28,511 nt of DNA, from contig CAMNFW010000002.1 in the NCBI GenBank assembly GCA_946537565.1, positions 1 through 28,511 of the forward strand. Direction: 5' to 3'. Source of the stretch: an uncultured Ruminococcus sp. Lineage in GTDB: Bacteria; Bacillota; Clostridia; Oscillospirales; Ruminococcaceae. The notes under the pieces are model-generated. The model did no database searches. It was not told where the DNA came from and saw only the letters and a list, made by a program, of their open reading frames with translations. The position numbers and the translations under genes are program-made. Positions 7,891 to 15,340 of this stretch are shown here, piece after piece; the stretch's first letter is position 1, and the number at the start of each line of letters is the position of its first letter.

Positions 7891-8652
7891 ATGTGCGAGC
7901 TTCTTGGCTTTACCTCAGCAAAACCAACTGATATCTCAGATTATCTCCTGGAATTTTTTTCCCACAGCATAAGACACCCCCACGGCTGGGGCATCATGCG
8001 TGAAAATAATGGAAGAGAGATATTCAAGGAACCTGTCAAAGCCTGTGACAGCAGTCTTCTGCCATCAGTTATTAAATCCACTCCGCCCCAGAAAACTGCC
8101 CTTGCACATATCCGTTTTGCAACTGTAGGCTCTATCAAAGCTGCAAACTGCCACCCCTTTACTGCTTCTGACAACTCCGGCAGAGAATGGACCCTTATCC
8201 ATAACGGTACTGTCTTCTCCGGCAGAAATACCCACAGATATGCTGCTGTTCAGTCCGGCGATACCGATTCCGAAAGACTCTTCCTCTCAATGATGGACAG
8301 GATAAACTCACAGCTGGAAAAAGGGATCCCCAGTGAAAGAGCAAGATTTGAAATGATCAATGACTTCATTGTTGAAAATTCCCCCAGGAATAAGCTGAAC
8401 CTGATGATCTATGACGGCGACTTGCTGTATGTTCATAAGAATCTGAAAAATACCCTTAGTTTCCGCAGACTTGGCAGCAGCTCCATACTATTCGCCACCT
8501 CGCCTGTATGCGGCGGTGAATGGGTGCCATTTCCCATGGCTCAGGTCATTGCTTATAAAAATGGCAGAGAGGTACTGCGTGGAGTCCGGCACAAGGGAGT
8601 ATTTGTTCCGACCCTTGAATATGTTACTGCAATGGACGCAATGTATATTTAA
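7891..8652 (+). CDS. class II glutamine amidotransferase-like Ntn hydrolase (EgtC/YafJ-like)
   Basis: A 253-residue glutaminase-type domain with no synthase domain attached. Cys2 directly after the initiator Met would become the N-terminal nucleophile; AHIRFAT (His73, Arg75), IHNGTVF (His104-Asn-Gly) and SGDTDSE (about 122-128) are the usual amidotransferase substrate-binding motifs. The frame extends upstream to 7762, but only a start at 7891 exposes Cys2, and AAAGGTGA (7873-7880) is well placed for it. Stand-alone members include E. coli YafJ and mycobacterial EgtC, which removes glutamate from a gamma-glutamyl intermediate in ergothioneine synthesis. Next to two gamma-glutamyl ligases, a hydrolase or transferase acting on gamma-glutamyl bonds is a reasonable inference. 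No egtB or egtD is present in the window. Confidence 0.85.
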   Translation: MCELLGFTSAKPTDISDYLLEFFSHSIRHPHGWGIMRENNGREIFKEPVKACDSSLLPSVIKSTPPQKTALAHIRFATVGSIKAANCHPFTASDNSGREWTLIHNGTVFSGRNTHRYAAVQSGDTDSERLFLSMMDRINSQLEKGIPSERARFEMINDFIVENSPRNKLNLMIYDGDLLYVHKNLKNTLSFRRLGSSSILFATSPVCGGEWVPFPMAQVIAYKNGREVLRGVRHKGVFVPTLEYVTAMDAMYI

Positions 8653-8688
8653 TTATGACATTTAATTCTAATAAGGGAAGGTGCTGTT

Positions 8689-9126
8689 ATGTATAATTTT
8701 TTTGGTTGGGAAAATGCTGATGTTCCTGCAATAAACAGTGAATATAAAGGTATTGGCGACCCAAAAATGCTCTATGATGCTCTGTCTCATATCTGGTGCA
8801 GATACACCTGCGCCCCAAGACTTCGCCAGGATTGGAGCGAGGAAAACATTACCCTCGGTCAATGCTCTATAACCGCATTCCTTGCTCAGGATATTTTCGG
8901 CGGCAAGGTTTACGGTATACTCCGTCCAGGCGGAAATTTCCATTGCTATAACGTGGTGGGAAATTCTGTCTTCGACCTCACCAGTGAACAGTTCGGCAGT
9001 GAAAAGCTGAACTATACCAATAATCCGGAACAGCTCCGTGAAGTCCATTTTGCAAAGGAAGAAAAATTTCAGCGATATGTATACCTTTGCGCTGAACTGA
9101 AAAAATATACACAGGAAAAATTCTGA
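8689..9126 (+). CDS. YunG-like small protein with possible Cys-His-Asp triad
   Basis: 145-residue soluble protein, last gene of the ligase operon, 36 bases after the amidohydrolase and with GGGAAGG as ribosome binding site. The core LGQCSITAFLAQDIFGGKV (about 57-74) followed by NFHCYN (His85) and VFDLTSEQF (Asp96) resembles the uncharacterised Bacillus YunG family as I remember it. The order Cys59, His85, Asp96 in a small alpha/beta protein recalls papain-fold hydrolases, so peptidase, amidase or transglutaminase-type chemistry is conceivable, but no activity is established. Extra cysteines (37, 41, 86, 134) are notable in an operon concerned with cysteine. A hairpin terminator follows immediately. 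Confidence 0.7.
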   Translation: MYNFFGWENADVPAINSEYKGIGDPKMLYDALSHIWCRYTCAPRLRQDWSEENITLGQCSITAFLAQDIFGGKVYGILRPGGNFHCYNVVGNSVFDLTSEQFGSEKLNYTNNPEQLREVHFAKEEKFQRYVYLCAELKKYTQEKF

Positions 9127-9132
9127 AACTTG

Positions 9133-9159
9133 TCCGCAGAGCTGTTCTGCGGATTTTTT
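9133..9159 (+). terminator. rho-independent terminator of the ligase operon
   Basis: Perfect 8-bp stem TCCGCAGA/TCTGCGGA with a 5-base loop followed by six T. It begins 7 bases after the stop of the YunG-like gene. Confidence 0.92.
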
Positions 9160-9160
9160 G

Positions 9161-9189
9161 TTGACAATCAGGAATTTTTGATGTATAAT
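9161..9189 (+). promoter_or_regulatory. perfect-consensus promoter of the DUF4874/DUF4832 dockerin gene
   Basis: TTGACA (9161-9166), 17 bases, TATAAT (9184-9189), beginning two bases after the terminator T-tract. The leader to the ATG at 9265 is about 70 bases. Confidence 0.87.
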
Positions 9190-9264
9190 CATAGATAATA
9201 TATCAACATTTTTCACATTATTTGTTGACTTCGACATATTACTCTTCTGAAAGGACGAATATCT

Positions 9265-12219
9265 ATGATCAAATTTATATCTATGGTTTCAGCTGCTGCG
9301 ATCACACTTTCTCTTATCCCAGCATCTTTTTTCCTGAGTTCACAGGCTGCACTCGCTGATTCCGGTCTTAATTACAACGAAAGCACTGATATTATCTCAG
9401 ACTCCTGCGACAGCGGCTACACCTCTTCCCTTTGGATAAAATGTGAACCCGGTAAAAACTGGACCACCAGTGTCACTCACTATTCTCTGCTGCTTATTGG
9501 CATTGGCGGCTATTCCTCGGCAATGAACAAAAACGGCACAGACTATGATCTTGATGAAGCTTTTTTTCAGGGACTTGAGGGAACCCTTAGTTCTGCAAGA
9601 GCTAACGGCGTTACAGTAGGTCTTCGTTTCCGCTACGATGACAACGGCTCCTCAAATCCTGAGCCGGACAGCTTCGACAAGGTACTGGATCACATCAGCC
9701 AGATCGGTGAAAGCGGTCTCCTTGAAAAATACTCTGATGTCATTTCTTTTGTGGAAACCGGATTTGTTGGCAGCTGGGGCGAACAGTGGGGCGGTAAATA
9801 CACTGACCTGCCCAGCAAAGCGATCGTCCTTGACCGTTTCCTTTCAATTGTTCCGGATCCTACTCCTGTGCTTGTCCGTACACCTAATACATTCCGGCAG
9901 TGGCTGTCGGATTTCTGCGGTATATCTACATCTGCAAAGGATATGTCTTACAGTATATCTGACCCTGAGCTGGCTGCAAAGGCTTCCCGTGTGGGTCTTT
10001 ACAATGACGGTTATATGGGTTCGGATTCAGACCTCGGAACTTATTCCGACCGCACCGGCGAAACTGCATGGCTTTCTTCTGCACCTTCCTATGGCGGTGA
10101 GTTTTCCGGCAGCGATGAATGGCGTTTGAAATACACCACCTGGCAACCGGAATTTGCTTTGAAGGAAATGTATTATACTAACCTTCTGCGTATCAACAGC
10201 AATATCTACAAAACTAAAACTGCCTCCGCCAGCTTCGATTCTCAGGCTGATGCTCAGGCAAAACTCGATTCAATAGCTAAGCTTTACTCTGACTGCGGTC
10301 TCGCTTACTATGACTTTGGCGGTACTATAACTCAGGAAAACGATAAGTATACTGCCAGCTGGAAATGGATCGGCTACGATGACTTCACCTTCGATGCCGA
10401 CCTGGACAGCAAGCTTGGTGTTTCCTGCGACAACAGCGCATTCTACGGTCAGGATGTATGGACTTTCATTCGTGCCCATCTCGGCTACAGATTTGTCCTC
10501 AGAAGCTGCAAGCTCACAGATACTGCTGCCCCCGGCGGTAAGCTGGATCTGGATTTTACTGTGGAGAATACCGGTTTTTCTGAAGCTCCCCGCTCAAAGG
10601 AAACTGAAATACTTCTCTCCGACGGCAAAACTGTATATACCTTCACAACCGATATAAATGCAGCAAACTGGCTCAGTGCGTCAACCGATCATGAGTCGCT
10701 GTCAATTGATCTGCCTGAAACTCTCCACGGCGGAGAATGGAAAGTTTATCTGCGTATTTCTGACCCTAACCCAGATGCAAAATATGACACTCATTTTGCT
10801 GCTAAATTTGCCAACGCTGATTTGCAGTTCAATGATACCCTCAAAGCAAATCTTTTGGGAAGCATCAGTATCACCGGTGAAGCAGACCCGGAAGAGCCTG
10901 ATGTATCTGATGAAAGACCTGCTGGTGTGTATCTCTCAGAAGAGCCTGTCCCAATTACTGAAACTGAAAAGGCTGAACTGCTTCCTTCTCCTTATAAATT
11001 CACTGAGGACGGACACTATGGCTTTACATTTGTATACAGGATAGACGGCACTTCTTCACCTATCAGTATCGGTGACTGGTATGCCGGCTTCACTGTTGAC
11101 GGTAATAACTACGGCAGCGCTTATACTACCTACGGCATAAATACAAGAAATCAGGAAATAACTGAAAACGGTCTGTATGCTCTTCATATTCCATTTTATG
11201 GCTGCGCTTTCAACTGTACATCTGCTACAGCCGGTTCAAGCAGCATTAACAGCCTTTCCTTCAATGACAGCAGAAACTATTGGAGCGCTGATACATTTAC
11301 ACAGCTGAACGGTGTATCCGGCGCTGCTATAACACCTGTAGCATTTCTTGAAGGTGGTCCGGAGGGATATTCTGTAACATATCATCTCGCTGACAAAGAC
11401 GTAACATATACCGGTGATATCGGCTTCACCGACGATCTCTCCCAAAGTATTGAGAATAAAAAGCTGGTGTCTGCACTGTCACTGCTGAAAGAAAATGTTC
11501 CGGATACTATAACTGACTCTAACGGCAATATCTGCTCACTTTCCGGCTTCACCACAAAAAAAGGCGACAAGAGCTGCATTATCAGCGAAAACTTCCCTGC
11601 TGCTGGTAATATTCAGCTTTATCCTTACTATGAGATCAGCCGTGACAGCAATGCCCTTAATTCAATTATAGCTTCTCTTTCCAATGGAAAAGACAGCAGC
11701 GGTGTCCGTTATGTCATCAACGGCGATACCGCATCAGCCGGTGACGGCGGCGATTGGGAGAACAACAGCGGTCTTGCCGGCGGTTCTTCAATTCTTATCC
11801 CTGCAATCGTTACCGCTGACGGCAAGTCCTGTACCGTCACTAAAATTGGAGCAAATGCTTTTTCCAGCTGTACATTCCTTGAAGAGATAACTCTCCCCAA
11901 CACAATAAATACAGTGGGCGAAAATGCCTTCTACAAAGGTACTGTTATCTATGTTTATGAGACAAGTCCTGTGCTTGACCAGCTTTTGGCTGAGGGATAC
12001 ACCGTTGTAACTCTTCCTGCCAGCTCAATTGCAGGCGATGTCAATGCTGACGGCAAGGTGAATGCTGCCGATCTTGTTACAATGAAAAAATGGCTTCTTT
12101 CCGAGAAAAATGCCGTCCTCGCCGACTGGAGAGCCGGTGATCTCTGTGCAGACGGCATGATCAACACTTATGACTTTATTCTGCTGCGGAAACTCCTGAC
12201 AGATAGAAGCGGGATTTAA
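9265..12219 (+). CDS. secreted DUF4874/DUF4832-like protein with BspA-type repeat and dockerin
   Basis: 984 residues with a signal peptide (about 1-31, ending QAALA). Residues about 45-215 resemble DUF4874 (glycosidase-like TIM-barrel region): VGLRFRYDD, then FVETGFVGSWGEQWGG near 162-177, and RTPNTFRQWL. Residues about 235-540 resemble DUF4832: LYNDGYMGSDSDLGTYSDR, GGEFSG, then a beta-sandwich LDFTVENTGF. A linker region (about 545-690) precedes an InlB/Listeria-Bacteroides-type repeat (about 700-795, ending IQLYPYYE), a BspA-like leucine-rich unit (VTKIGANAFSSC near 858) and a type I dockerin (about 922-980: GDVNADGKVNAAD and LCADGMINTYDF). The catalytic role of the DUF4874/4832 pair is unknown to me; the conserved Glu residues and the dockerin suggest action on a polysaccharide. 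Single-gene transcription unit. Confidence 0.85.
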   Translation: MIKFISMVSAAAITLSLIPASFFLSSQAALADSGLNYNESTDIISDSCDSGYTSSLWIKCEPGKNWTTSVTHYSLLLIGIGGYSSAMNKNGTDYDLDEAFFQGLEGTLSSARANGVTVGLRFRYDDNGSSNPEPDSFDKVLDHISQIGESGLLEKYSDVISFVETGFVGSWGEQWGGKYTDLPSKAIVLDRFLSIVPDPTPVLVRTPNTFRQWLSDFCGISTSAKDMSYSISDPELAAKASRVGLYNDGYMGSDSDLGTYSDRTGETAWLSSAPSYGGEFSGSDEWRLKYTTWQPEFALKEMYYTNLLRINSNIYKTKTASASFDSQADAQAKLDSIAKLYSDCGLAYYDFGGTITQENDKYTASWKWIGYDDFTFDADLDSKLGVSCDNSAFYGQDVWTFIRAHLGYRFVLRSCKLTDTAAPGGKLDLDFTVENTGFSEAPRSKETEILLSDGKTVYTFTTDINAANWLSASTDHESLSIDLPETLHGGEWKVYLRISDPNPDAKYDTHFAAKFANADLQFNDTLKANLLGSISITGEADPEEPDVSDERPAGVYLSEEPVPITETEKAELLPSPYKFTEDGHYGFTFVYRIDGTSSPISIGDWYAGFTVDGNNYGSAYTTYGINTRNQEITENGLYALHIPFYGCAFNCTSATAGSSSINSLSFNDSRNYWSADTFTQLNGVSGAAITPVAFLEGGPEGYSVTYHLADKDVTYTGDIGFTDDLSQSIENKKLVSALSLLKENVPDTITDSNGNICSLSGFTTKKGDKSCIISENFPAAGNIQLYPYYEISRDSNALNSIIASLSNGKDSSGVRYVINGDTASAGDGGDWENNSGLAGGSSILIPAIVTADGKSCTVTKIGANAFSSCTFLEEITLPNTINTVGENAFYKGTVIYVYETSPVLDQLLAEGYTVVTLPASSIAGDVNADGKVNAADLVTMKKWLLSEKNAVLADWRAGDLCADGMINTYDFILLRKLLTDRSGI

Positions 12220-12229
12220 TGCGGAATGC

Positions 12230-12305
12230 GTAATGCGTAATTCGTAATTATTTCAAGCCGTCCCTGTAATCATATAATATTGAATCTATATTAATTACGC
12301 ATTAC
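12230..12305. repeat. inverted repeat with tandem GCGTAAT-type units
   Basis: A 13-bp perfect inverted repeat: GTAATGCGTAATT (12230-12242) and AATTACGCATTAC (12293-12305) around a 50-base centre. The left arm is preceded by a near-copy (GAATGCGTAAT), so TAATGCG-like units repeat in tandem. The look is that of a small dispersed intergenic repeat or non-autonomous element remnant; no second copy occurs in this window. Confidence 0.6.
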
Positions 12306-12349
12306 AAATTAAACTCTAATTTATCTCAGCAGCCATAATAAATATTAAC

Positions 12350-12386
12350 GCCCATGAGTTTTTTACCGCTCATGGGCAGATTTTTT
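12350..12386 (+). terminator. rho-independent terminator of the DUF4832 dockerin gene
   Basis: Perfect 9-bp stem GCCCATGAG/CTCATGGGC with a 10-base loop, followed by AGA and six T. It lies 130 bases after the stop, with the repeat in between. Confidence 0.88.
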
Positions 12387-12542
12387 ATCCGGACACTCGT
12401 CTTATCCACTCCGGAGTTTTGTCTGTTAAGCACAAAGCATCAGCTGCGTTTTTGTGCAGTCATACAAAGATTCTATTTTTTTCGTCTTTTTTGCATTCTT
12501 AAATCACTATAGGTTGACAATAAAAATCGAGGAGGTCTTTGC

Positions 12543-14792
12543 ATGAAAAAACTACTCTCAATTTCTGCTGCACTTGCTTTATTTTTGTCAGCTGTTTCAT
12601 GTTCAGAAAAAAAGCCTGAGTCCAGCTCTGAGCTTGTGCAGCCAGTCACTGTCAGTCAAACCCTTTACAGGGAGACTCGTCTTTCACTGCCGGAAAACTA
12701 TACAGGAAGTTCAGGTCTGCTTTACGATGACAATATCGGTCTGCGGTGCTTTTACTATGATGATAAATACTCTTTTTATACTGCCTTTTATGACGAGAAA
12801 AATGAGCTTATCAAAACTATGGACATTCCTCTTGAAGAGGGTGAATCTCTCTCAGATTTTACTGCCGAGGAAAACGGCGGATTCTGTGCGCTTTGCGTGA
12901 AAACAACTGCGCCAGAGGGTGTTTCACCGGACAGCGATGATTATTACAGCAAACTGGAAAAAAGCTTTTCCGTCAAGCATTTTTCATCAGAAAACCTATT
13001 GATAAGCACTGATGAATTAGAAGGCATCAGCGATTATCTCGACCCGGAAAGAGGCTTCATAATGGGCTTTTCTCTCTGCGGAGATAACTATTTGCTGGCA
13101 ATTGACAGCAGAACTCTGCTCATTGACAAAAGCGGTCAGGTTATTGACAGCGTTGATACGGTCTCCAATGATTATTTCATGGGAACTGCTGACGGAAAAC
13201 TGCTATATATCGACCCTATGGGATTCTTCAAGCTTACTGATTCTCTTTCCATTCCTGATAAAAACAAGCTTGAAAAGACTGATTCATTGTCACGTCCGCC
13301 GATAGCCGGCACCGGAGATTTTCTGTTTTATCTTAACATCGGCAAAGGTTTAAGCGGAATGACTGCAAACGGCGATCTTGTCGAAGTCGCCGACCTGAAC
13401 AGCTCAAATATTCTCACCTCTGAAATTAATCATATCTGCTCCGGAGGTGACGGCAGATTCTTTATCACCGGCTTCAAAAATGCTCCCTATATTTCGGTTC
13501 TTGATGTACTTCCTGAAAATTATACCGAAAACAGAAGCACTATAATCGTTGGCATTCACAATACGATCAACAGTTCAGACCGGGACATGGGTACAGAATT
13601 TTCCCGTCTCAACGATCAGTACACCGTTGAGTTCCGGGAATACGCCTTTGACCGTGACGACCTTAAAACCGATATCCTCACCGGCGATCCCCCTGATGTT
13701 TATATCTATACTGGTATTGATGAAATGTACAATTATGTCAATATGGGAGCTTTTGCGGAGTTTGATGAGCTGCATGAAAAATACGGCGGTATGGATTCCA
13801 GTGTATTTATGCCAAATGTAGTGAAGGCGCTGCAATGCAGGGGTGGTCTTTACACCATGAGCGAACGGTTCGACGTAAATCTGAACATTGCCAAACGCAG
13901 CATCGTTCCCCGTGAGCTGAGCAACTGGAGCATGGAGCAGTTCATGGAAATTGCCGAAAATATGCCGGAGGGAATGTATCTGGGCGCCCATGAAGTCTTT
14001 GACACCCGTGAGCGAGTGTTTAATTATCTTGTACTGCTGAATTTTTGCGAATGGATCGACCTCGAAAACTCTTCCTGCAATTTTGACAGTGATGAATATA
14101 TTAAGGTATTGGAGTTTTGCCGTGATGTTCCGCTTCTTGACCCCCGTACCGAGAGCTATTACTCAGACACAACAGAAGAGCAGAGAGGACTTGACACTGA
14201 AGCTGAATTCTATATGCTGGGAAAGGAGCAGACTCTAATCGGCGGTGACAGCTATGACGGAACAATTTCGCATATTATAGGAATGATCTCTGCTTATGAT
14301 ATGCGACCGGAGGACATTACGCTGCTCTATCCACCCAACAGCTCAGGCAGAGGGAATATCAGTATGCAGGATACTTATTCTGTCATTGCCAATGGTAATA
14401 ACGTAGAAGGAGCATGGGATTATCTGAACTTTGTTTTCAGCTATGAAAGACAGACGACACCTTTCTGGCATTTTGGTATTCCAACAAGAAAAGATGCCTT
14501 TGATGTATATATCGAAAGAGCTTATGAGGAACTTAATGACCCGGATATTGAGCCAATTCAGAGCGGCTACAATAACTATACATACGAAGTGAAAAAAGGC
14601 ATTTCCCGTGAGGATATGGACTATTTTGCTGACATGATTAGAAACTGCTCCAATTATCTTTCCGGATACAGTGAAATAATAACCATTGTTTATGAAGAAT
14701 ATCAGTCTTTCATGGCAGGAGATATCACAGCTCAGGAATGTGCAGAGCGAACTCAGAGCCGTGCCGAAATTCTTCTCAGTGAACAAAGCTGA
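12543..14792 (+). CDS. orphan solute-binding lipoprotein with N-terminal propeller-like region
   Basis: 749 residues. A lipoprotein signal ends in AVSC, making Cys20 the likely lipidated residue, followed by a Ser/Glu-rich linker. Residues about 45-330 are beta-rich with repeated short strand patterns and look propeller-like, without a clear family. Residues about 335-749 resemble a family 1 extracellular solute-binding protein: TEFSRLNDQYTVEFREY, ILTGDPPDVYIYTG, GAFAEFDELHEKYGG, and a late FWHFGIPTRKDAFD segment, as in sugar-binding receptors. No ABC permease or ATPase gene is adjacent, so the partner must be elsewhere or the protein has another role such as sensing. GAGGAGG at 12529-12535 sets the start. 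Confidence 0.8.
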   Translation: MKKLLSISAALALFLSAVSCSEKKPESSSELVQPVTVSQTLYRETRLSLPENYTGSSGLLYDDNIGLRCFYYDDKYSFYTAFYDEKNELIKTMDIPLEEGESLSDFTAEENGGFCALCVKTTAPEGVSPDSDDYYSKLEKSFSVKHFSSENLLISTDELEGISDYLDPERGFIMGFSLCGDNYLLAIDSRTLLIDKSGQVIDSVDTVSNDYFMGTADGKLLYIDPMGFFKLTDSLSIPDKNKLEKTDSLSRPPIAGTGDFLFYLNIGKGLSGMTANGDLVEVADLNSSNILTSEINHICSGGDGRFFITGFKNAPYISVLDVLPENYTENRSTIIVGIHNTINSSDRDMGTEFSRLNDQYTVEFREYAFDRDDLKTDILTGDPPDVYIYTGIDEMYNYVNMGAFAEFDELHEKYGGMDSSVFMPNVVKALQCRGGLYTMSERFDVNLNIAKRSIVPRELSNWSMEQFMEIAENMPEGMYLGAHEVFDTRERVFNYLVLLNFCEWIDLENSSCNFDSDEYIKVLEFCRDVPLLDPRTESYYSDTTEEQRGLDTEAEFYMLGKEQTLIGGDSYDGTISHIIGMISAYDMRPEDITLLYPPNSSGRGNISMQDTYSVIANGNNVEGAWDYLNFVFSYERQTTPFWHFGIPTRKDAFDVYIERAYEELNDPDIEPIQSGYNNYTYEVKKGISREDMDYFADMIRNCSNYLSGYSEIITIVYEEYQSFMAGDITAQECAERTQSRAEILLSEQS

Positions 14793-14841
14793 TTTCAAAA
14801 AGCAAGATATGGTGCCGTCAAAGCATTCTTTTTCATGACTA

Positions 14842-14870
14842 TTGCCAGAATCCTGAAAGTATGATATAAT
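14842..14870 (+). promoter_or_regulatory. extended -10 promoter of the C39-like gene
   Basis: TTGCCA (14842-14847), 17 bases, TATAAT (14865-14870) with TGA immediately before it (extended -10). The predicted RNA start, near 14877, falls at the GGAGG itself, so the 5' leader would be very short. Confidence 0.78.
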
Positions 14871-14888
14871 ACCTCCGGAGGCGATAAT

Positions 14889-15245
14889 ATGGAGATAGAA
14901 TATATTCATGAGCCGACTGACTTGCAGTGCGGTCAGGCTGTTCTTGCAATGATAATTGGCTGCACTGCTGAGGATATTTGCAAAGAGCTTAACAATTACT
15001 GTGAAACAAATCTCAAAGAAATGAAAAACACTCTCCGCCGACATGGATTCAGCATCAGTGATGAGCGCATACAAGTCCAGGATAAAAATGAACTGCCTGA
15101 GCTTTGTATTCTCAGCCTTGAAACTCCACGTTGCTGGCACTGGTCATTGTATCATTATGGTATTTTCTATGACCCGGAGCATGGTGTCATGAACGATTTT
15201 CCTGCCAGCAAAAGACGGTATTTCTGGAAAGTCAGTCAGGGATAA
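14889..15245 (+). CDS. stand-alone peptidase C39-like protein
   Basis: 118-residue protein without signal peptide or transmembrane segment. DLQCGQAVLAMIIG (Cys14) is the C39-type active-site block and WHWSLYHYGIFYDPEHG supplies His84 and Asp95 in the expected spacing, so a papain-like fold with a complete Cys-His-Asp triad is likely. Canonical C39 domains are attached to ABC exporters and trim double-glycine leaders, but there is no transporter and no precursor peptide gene here. It is a single-gene unit between the solute-binding lipoprotein and the convergent glmS. The substrate is unknown; a non-proteolytic relative is possible. Confidence 0.75.
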   Translation: MEIEYIHEPTDLQCGQAVLAMIIGCTAEDICKELNNYCETNLKEMKNTLRRHGFSISDERIQVQDKNELPELCILSLETPRCWHWSLYHYGIFYDPEHGVMNDFPASKRRYFWKVSQG

Positions 15246-15309
15246 GCTCCTGACTGCGGTTATTTCTCCTGATATCCTCTGCATATCCTGATGCAGGCGT
15301 GTATATAAA

Positions 15310-15338
15310 AAAGCCCGGAATTTCCGGGCTTTCATCTT
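15310..15338. terminator. bidirectional terminator between C39-like gene and glmS
   Basis: AAAGCCCGG (15310-15318) pairs with CCGGGCTTT (15324-15332). A-rich sequence on the left and T-rich sequence on the right allow termination from both sides, as expected between convergent genes. Confidence 0.88.
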
Positions 15339-15340
15339 TT

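Larger units (their letters stand above)
12220..12542 (+). other. 323-bp gene-free interval
   Basis: Holds a repeat-like inverted pair (12230-12305), a strong terminator (12350-12386) and the leader of the solute-binding lipoprotein gene. No open frame of note. A TTGACA at 12514-12519 is too near the ribosome binding site to serve the next gene, and no convincing promoter was found. Confidence 0.75.

Noticed and set aside
5329..8652. Ergothioneine biosynthesis (egtA/egtC)
   Set aside because: EgtA- and EgtC-like families are present, but no histidine methyltransferase, sulfoxide synthase or EanB-like gene is in the window, and a GshA-type ligase is not part of that pathway.
8668..9237. Minus-strand open frame opposite the YunG-like gene
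   Set aside because: Runs antisense across a conserved gene, its terminator and the next promoter; composition is typical of a shadow frame.
12514..12519. TTGACA as -35 of the solute-binding lipoprotein promoter
   Set aside because: A -10 at 17 bases would fall in the GGAGG/start region, leaving no leader, and no TATAAT-like hexamer is there.
14343..15140. Long open frame on the minus strand (265 codons)
   Set aside because: It lies opposite the end of the solute-binding lipoprotein and most of the C39-like gene, both with clear family motifs; its own translation is low in recognisable motifs and has no ribosome binding site support.
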